DNA of 9,471 nt from Flavobacteriales bacterium. Its GTDB lineage: Bacteria > Bacteroidota > Bacteroidia > Flavobacteriales_E > Vicingaceae. The DNA is taken from NCBI GenBank assembly GCA_002402165.1, contig NVVI01000003.1, positions 5,815-15,285 on the forward strand. The letters run 5' to 3'. The first letter of the stretch is position 1, and every line of letters starts with the position of its first letter. This document shows, piece by piece, positions 6,703-9,471 of this stretch. The notes beneath the pieces were generated by a model. The model had not been told where the DNA came from, made no database searches, and worked only from the letters and a program-made list of their open reading frames with translations. The translations under genes were made by a program, and so were the position numbers.

Positions 6703-7475
6703 TGACAACAGCAGTAGATCAAGGAAACGTAGAAATTAAAATTAACGATAAAGGAATCGCTACTATAGAATTTTCTCATCCTTTAAGTAATTCATTACCT
6801 GGTAAAATATTAAACAAATTAGCTGACACCATTACTGAAGCAGGAAACAATGATGTTATTAAAGTCATCATTCTTAAATCTGCTGGAGAACGAGCTTTTT
6901 GTGCTGGAGCAAGTTTTGATGAGTTAATTTCTATTAATGACCTTGAAACTGGTAAAACATTTTTCTCAGGATTTGCTAATCTAATTAATGCTGCTCGTAA
7001 ATGTCCAAAATTAATTATCGGACGCGTACAAGGAAAAGCTGTTGGCGGTGGAGTTGGAATGGCAAGTGCTGTTGATTTTTGTTACGCCACTAAATTTGCT
7101 TCTGTTAAGCTAAGCGAATTAGCTGTTGGTATTGGACCTTTTGTAGTTGGCCCAGCAGTTGAACGCAAAGTAGGTGCCTCAGCAATGAGCATGATGGCGA
7201 TTAATGCTACCGAATGGTACACGGCAGAATGGGCAAGAGAAAAAGGACTGTATGCTGAATTGTTTGATGATGCTAATGCGATGGATGAAGCCATTAATAT
7301 TTTAGCAGAAAAACTAGCCAACTCTAACCCTGAAGCAATGGGCATGTTAAAAAAAGTGTTTTGGGAAGGAACAGAAAACTGGGATACTCTATTGGCTGAA
7401 CGTACTGCAATGAGTGGTAAATTAGTTTTATCCGATTTTACTAAAAATGCCATTAATGAGTTTAAGGGGAAATAG
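6702..7475 (+). CDS. Enoyl-CoA hydratase/isomerase family protein (crotonase fold)
   Basis: The 257-residue product is a normal-length crotonase acting on acyl-CoA thioesters. The oxyanion-hole segments are F-C-A-G-A (66-70) and the G-K-A-V-G-G-G loop (111-117). Glu139, in K-L-S-E-L, matches the second catalytic Glu of enoyl-CoA hydratase (rat Glu164). The first catalytic Glu (rat Glu144) is replaced by Gly119 in G-G-G-V-G-M. A single acid is usual in isomerase-type members such as PaaG, so the protein may isomerise rather than hydrate. The I-G-P-F-V-V-G-P stretch (144-151) is familiar from flavobacterial homologues, often labelled PaaG- or PaaF-like; I do not choose between these. The start overlaps the VOC stop by one base, and the gene closes the paaZ operon. 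A role in ring-epoxide isomerisation or later beta-oxidation is inferred from context. Confidence 0.88.
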   Translation: MTTAVDQGNVEIKINDKGIATIEFSHPLSNSLPGKILNKLADTITEAGNNDVIKVIILKSAGERAFCAGASFDELISINDLETGKTFFSGFANLINAARKCPKLIIGRVQGKAVGGGVGMASAVDFCYATKFASVKLSELAVGIGPFVVGPAVERKVGASAMSMMAINATEWYTAEWAREKGLYAELFDDANAMDEAINILAEKLANSNPEAMGMLKKVFWEGTENWDTLLAERTAMSGKLVLSDFTKNAINEFKGK

Positions 7476-7522
7476 ATTATTATAAAATAATATGAAAAAC
7501 ACCCGCTTTTAAATAAACTGAA

Positions 7523-8119
7523 ATGAGTTTTTTAAAAAATTTATTTAACACTAAAAAAAATGTTTTACCAATTGATACAAAGATTAGTGAAAAAAGAATT
7601 TATGAAATAGATAAAACAACCATCATAGTTAATGCAATAATGACAATTGAAAGTTTTGCTATTGTTTATACAACTAAAAATATTGACACATATAAAAACC
7701 GATTCAGTTTTTTAAAAGAAAAATTGAATTACTTAAAAAGTTATCAAGACTGTGAAAACTTCATAGAAGTGATAGAAGAAAGTTTCGAAAATTATAAAGA
7801 ACGATATTTTGATAAAAAGATTGAAGATAAATACTTTTCTATAAAAAATCCCACAGAATTATTAAAGATGTTACCTGACATTTACCCTGTGTACTTATTT
7901 CAAGTAGCTGGTAGATATGCCTCTAATGAAGCTGAGAAAATAAATAACCTCAAACAAGTATCTTCAAAAATTAAAAGATTAGAAAAATTGGTAATTTACT
8001 TTGAAAGTATTAAGAATGAATTAGAGAATATTACAGGAAAAGAAGGAAATCAATTTAAACTTGCTGAAGAAAATTTAATTGAGCTTAAACTAAACCTTGA
8101 GCAATTAAAAAACCTATAA
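7523..8119 (+). CDS. Uncharacterised Lys/Glu-rich protein with C-terminal coiled coil
   Basis: I do not recognise this 198-residue protein. It has no signal peptide. It begins M-S-F-L-K-N-L-F with a basic stretch, has a moderately hydrophobic segment at about 33-50 (too polar to be a confident membrane helix), a P-D-I-Y-P-V-Y segment at 118-124, and a long charged helix from about 135 to 197 with heptad-like Leu/Ile spacing, predicted to be a coiled coil. Codon use is more AT-rich than in the catabolic operon upstream. The gene lies 47 bases after the crotonase stop and could be transcribed by read-through; I see no convincing own promoter. It converges with the minus-strand gene at 8126-8569, leaving only six bases between the stops. 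The reading frame is long and intact, so it is probably a real gene, but its function is unknown. Confidence 0.65.
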   Translation: MSFLKNLFNTKKNVLPIDTKISEKRIYEIDKTTIIVNAIMTIESFAIVYTTKNIDTYKNRFSFLKEKLNYLKSYQDCENFIEVIEESFENYKERYFDKKIEDKYFSIKNPTELLKMLPDIYPVYLFQVAGRYASNEAEKINNLKQVSSKIKRLEKLVIYFESIKNELENITGKEGNQFKLAEENLIELKLNLEQLKNL

Positions 8120-8125
8120 TCTAAA

Positions 8126-8569
8126 TTATTCTCCCTTCGATATACTTACAACTAATGAAATAACTCCGCACAAACCACCTACAACGGCTATAATAAAAAA
8201 CAACCAATAATACTTTACCTGCCAATTTGACAACTTTAATTCGTTTTCTAATTTAATATCTTCTTTTTCCTGTCTTTTCTCAGACTTATGTTTATCTATT
8301 TTGGCTTCAAGTGCTGATATTGTAAATCCTCCTTGAAATTTATATTGTTCTGAATATCTATTAGCCTTTATTGTATAATTATCACCATCAAATTTATTAT
8401 TATCAATTATTGGATAACCATTTATGTTTTCATCTAACATAAATTCAATAAGTATATTAATTTGATTATTTGTTTTTTTATATTTCTTAGCTAATTCAGA
8501 CGTTGACCAAGCCTTTTTAGATGATATTAGAAGTGTCAATATCTCATCTCTATAATCTTTTTTAATCAT
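8126..8569 (-). CDS. Winged-helix-like protein with coiled coil and C-terminal membrane anchor
   Basis: The 147-residue product has three parts. Residues 1-70 look like a winged helix-turn-helix: two helices around 7-16 and 22-30 (S-T-S-E-L-A-K-K-Y), a third around 33-46, then a short strand-rich wing (52-69). Residues 83-113 are a highly charged Lys/Glu helix, probably a coiled coil. Residues 119-143 form a single hydrophobic membrane segment ending in a short S-K-G-E tail. The layout predicts a tail-anchored inner-membrane protein with its helix-turn-helix in the cytoplasm. The family is not identified, and the N-terminal domain may bind protein rather than DNA. Its start lies only 19 bases downstream of the intrinsic terminator of the gene at 8638-9039, so it needs its own very close promoter or terminator read-through. 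No other in-frame Met lies near the start. Confidence 0.65.
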   Translation of the reverse strand: MIKKDYRDEILTLLISSKKAWSTSELAKKYKKTNNQINILIEFMLDENINGYPIIDNNKFDGDNYTIKANRYSEQYKFQGGFTISALEAKIDKHKSEKRQEKEDIKLENELKLSNWQVKYYWLFFIIAVVGGLCGVISLVVSISKGE

Positions 8570-8588
8570 CTTTCCAAATAATAATAAA

Positions 8589-8614
8589 AAAGGGTTACTA
8601 AAAAGTAACCCTTT
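8589..8614 (-). terminator. Intrinsic terminator of the DUF3276 gene
   Basis: A perfect 11 bp stem (8589-8599 with 8604-8614, core GGGTTACT/AGTAACCC) has a 4-base loop. On the minus strand it is followed by TTTATTATTATTT directly after the stem's own TTT, a good U-rich tail. It lies 24 bases past the stop of the gene at 8638-9039. On the plus strand the tail is poorer (GTATTTC), so it is assigned to the minus strand, though partial bidirectional activity is possible. Confidence 0.85.
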
Positions 8615-8637
8615 GTATTTCTATATTTTAACTGCTA

Positions 8638-9039
8638 CTATTCTGCAGTAGCATCTTCTTCTGCAGGAGTTTCTTCTTCTTTAGGCTTATCTGTTCCTAA
8701 ATCATCAAAACTTACATCAGAAAATTCTGTAGCTACTTTTTCAACCACTTCTTCTCCTTGTTCTGCTTTTAACTCTTTAATTTTTGCAATAGACTCTTCT
8801 AGTCCATCAGTAAACTTCTCAAAATCTTCTTTGTATAAGAACAGCTTGTGTTTTTCAAAGTAAAACTTTTGAGTTTCATTATTAAATCTTCTCTTACTTT
8901 CCGTAATTGTTAGGTAATAATCTTCAGCACGAGTTGCTTTAACATCGAAAAAATAAGTTCTCTTCCCTGCTCTTACTGCTTTAGAAAATACTTCATCTCT
9001 TCTATAATCATCCTGCTTTTTGTTTTCTGTTCCTTCCAT
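8638..9039 (-). CDS. DUF3276 / PUR-alpha-like nucleic-acid-binding protein
   Basis: The 133-residue product is a single PUR repeat of the type found across Bacteroidota and in Borrelia, where the homologue binds DNA and RNA. The PUR domain covers about residues 13-90: R-R-D-E-V-F-S-K (13-20), R-A-G-K-R-T-Y-F-F-D-V-K (23-34), Y-Y-L-T-I-T-E-S-K-R-R (41-51), then F-Y-F-E-K-H-K-L-F-L-Y (59-69) and a helix to about 92. Residues 96-133 form an acidic, low-complexity tail rich in Glu, Asp, Thr and Ala. The family fold is a Whirly-like beta-beta-beta-beta-alpha sheet; bacterial members probably act as dimers. The gene appears monocistronic, with a promoter candidate upstream and a strong terminator downstream. 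The basic, aromatic sheet residues support nucleic-acid binding, but the biological target is not known. Confidence 0.92.
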   Translation of the reverse strand: MEGTENKKQDDYRRDEVFSKAVRAGKRTYFFDVKATRAEDYYLTITESKRRFNNETQKFYFEKHKLFLYKEDFEKFTDGLEESIAKIKELKAEQGEEVVEKVATEFSDVSFDDLGTDKPKEEETPAEEDATAE

Positions 9040-9076
9040 CTTCCTTCTTTTTAGTTAGTTGTTTTGTTTAGCAGTA

Positions 9077-9107
9077 CAAATCTTCCGATTTATTTGTTAA
9101 AAAACAA
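9077..9107 (-). promoter_or_regulatory. Candidate promoter for the DUF3276 gene
   Basis: On the minus strand, TTG (9105-9107) is followed after 20 bases by AAGATTTG (9077-9084), which matches five of the six fixed bases of the TAnnTTTG -7 element. This leaves a leader of roughly 30 bases ending in an A/G-rich stretch (AAGAAGGAAG) immediately before the ATG at 9039. Position, spacing and the flanking terminator fit a monocistronic gene, but the motif is short. Confidence 0.4.
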
Positions 9108-9134
9108 GTTCAACGACAAATTTAACGGTTACAT

Positions 9135-9471
9135 CTACTTTTTATCAGTATTTAACTCTATAAAATCTTTAAGCCCATTAGTCATAAAGGTCTGTAAATC
9201 ACCGGTTGAATCATTATAAATTAACAAGGCATCTAATTCTTTATGATGTGCTAAAAATTCTTTACTCTTTTCTAAGCCCATTACCATAAAAGCAGTAGCA
9301 TAAGCATCTGCATAAGCACATTCATCTGTAATAACAGTTACACTCAATAAATTATGTTCGACAGGATAACCTGTTATAGGGTTGATTGTATGAGAGTACT
9401 TTTTTCCGTCTTTTTCATAAAACTTACGGTAATTGCCAGAAGTTGCCAAAGCCTTATTATCCAAATTAACG
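9135..9471 (-). CDS. apbE: ApbE family FAD:protein FMN transferase, C-terminal part (cut by window edge)
   Basis: Only the last 111 residues are inside the window; the open frame continues past 9471 without a start, and the TTG at 9462-9464 is an internal Leu. ApbE takes FMN from FAD and links it to a Thr of target flavoproteins such as NqrB, NqrC and RnfG, acting outside the cytoplasmic membrane. Visible signatures are A-T-S-G-N-Y-R-K-F near the beginning, [11 protein letters not shown] with the conserved His, and the metal-binding segment [13 protein letters not shown] with Asp and Thr. In flavobacteria apbE often lies near the nqr operon, which cannot be checked here. No strong terminator is visible between its stop and the DUF3276 promoter candidate. 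Confidence 0.93.
   Translation of the reverse strand, partial: VNLDNKALATSGNYRKFYEKDGKKYSHTINPITGYPVEHNLLSVTVITDECAYADAYATAFMVMGLEKSKEFLAHHKELDALLIYNDSTGDLQTFMTNGLKDFIELNTDKK

Noticed and set aside
7082..7453. Minus-strand open frame of 123 codons
   Set aside because: Antisense inside the crotonase gene; the Ala/Ser-rich translation is typical of a shadow frame.
7476..7491. ATTATT/AATAAT inverted repeat after the crotonase stop, considered as a terminator
   Set aside because: The stem is six A-T pairs only, with no U tract following; too weak to call.
7492..7512. Tiny open frame M-K-N-T-R-F upstream of the gene at 7523, considered as a leader peptide
   Set aside because: Six codons occur by chance in this AT-rich spacer, and there is no attenuator hairpin after it.
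9462..9464. TTG as a start codon for a 109-residue protein
   Set aside because: The frame continues upstream to the window edge and the sequence begins in the middle of an ApbE domain, so the TTG is an internal Leu codon.

Overview
The window looks like a chromosomal segment of a member of the Bacteroidota, most likely order Flavobacteriales. Evidence for this: the DNA is AT-rich throughout (roughly one third G+C by eye), ribosome-binding sites are A-rich and not classical Shine-Dalgarno, one good promoter candidate fits the Bacteroidota form (TTG, 20 bases, TAnnTTTG-like), and there is a DUF3276/PUR-alpha-like protein, a flavobacterial-looking crotonase and two small lipoproteins. No tRNA, rRNA, CRISPR array, insertion sequence or integrase was seen.

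Layout. (1) 1-1674, minus strand: a two-gene lipoprotein unit. The upstream gene (1003-1674) is an outer-membrane-barrel-like lipoprotein. The downstream gene (105-1001) is an exported alpha/beta-hydrolase lipoprotein. They are separated by one base and followed by hairpins at 62-116. (2) 1675-1842: divergent intergenic region carrying a repeated TACTGACTTT word. (3) 1843-4170, plus strand: a 505-residue, all-helical protein of unknown function, followed after 18 bases by a membrane diadenylate cyclase (CdaA), which makes c-di-AMP. (4) 4185-7475, plus strand: a promoter candidate and a tightly coupled three-gene operon, joined by TAATG stop/start overlaps. It encodes PaaZ (ring opening and aldehyde oxidation in aerobic phenylacetate catabolism), a small VOC-fold protein and an enoyl-CoA hydratase/isomerase. 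(5) 7523-8569: two very AT-rich, poorly recognisable genes facing each other tail to tail, a coiled-coil protein and a winged-helix/coiled-coil/C-terminal-membrane protein. (6) 8589-9471, minus strand: a clear intrinsic terminator, the DUF3276 gene with a promoter candidate, and the 3' part of an apbE flavin transferase gene that runs off the right edge.

How they work together. PaaZ, the VOC protein and the crotonase almost certainly form one catabolic unit acting on CoA thioesters; the epoxidase and ligase genes of the pathway are not in this window. The 505-residue protein and CdaA are close enough to be co-transcribed, which makes the unknown protein a candidate partner or regulator of c-di-AMP synthesis. 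The rest are separate housekeeping or accessory genes. Nothing here is a clearly new system. The best candidates for a second look are the unknown protein beside CdaA, the VOC protein that lacks usual metal ligands inside the paaZ operon, and the AT-rich orphan pair at 7523-8569.
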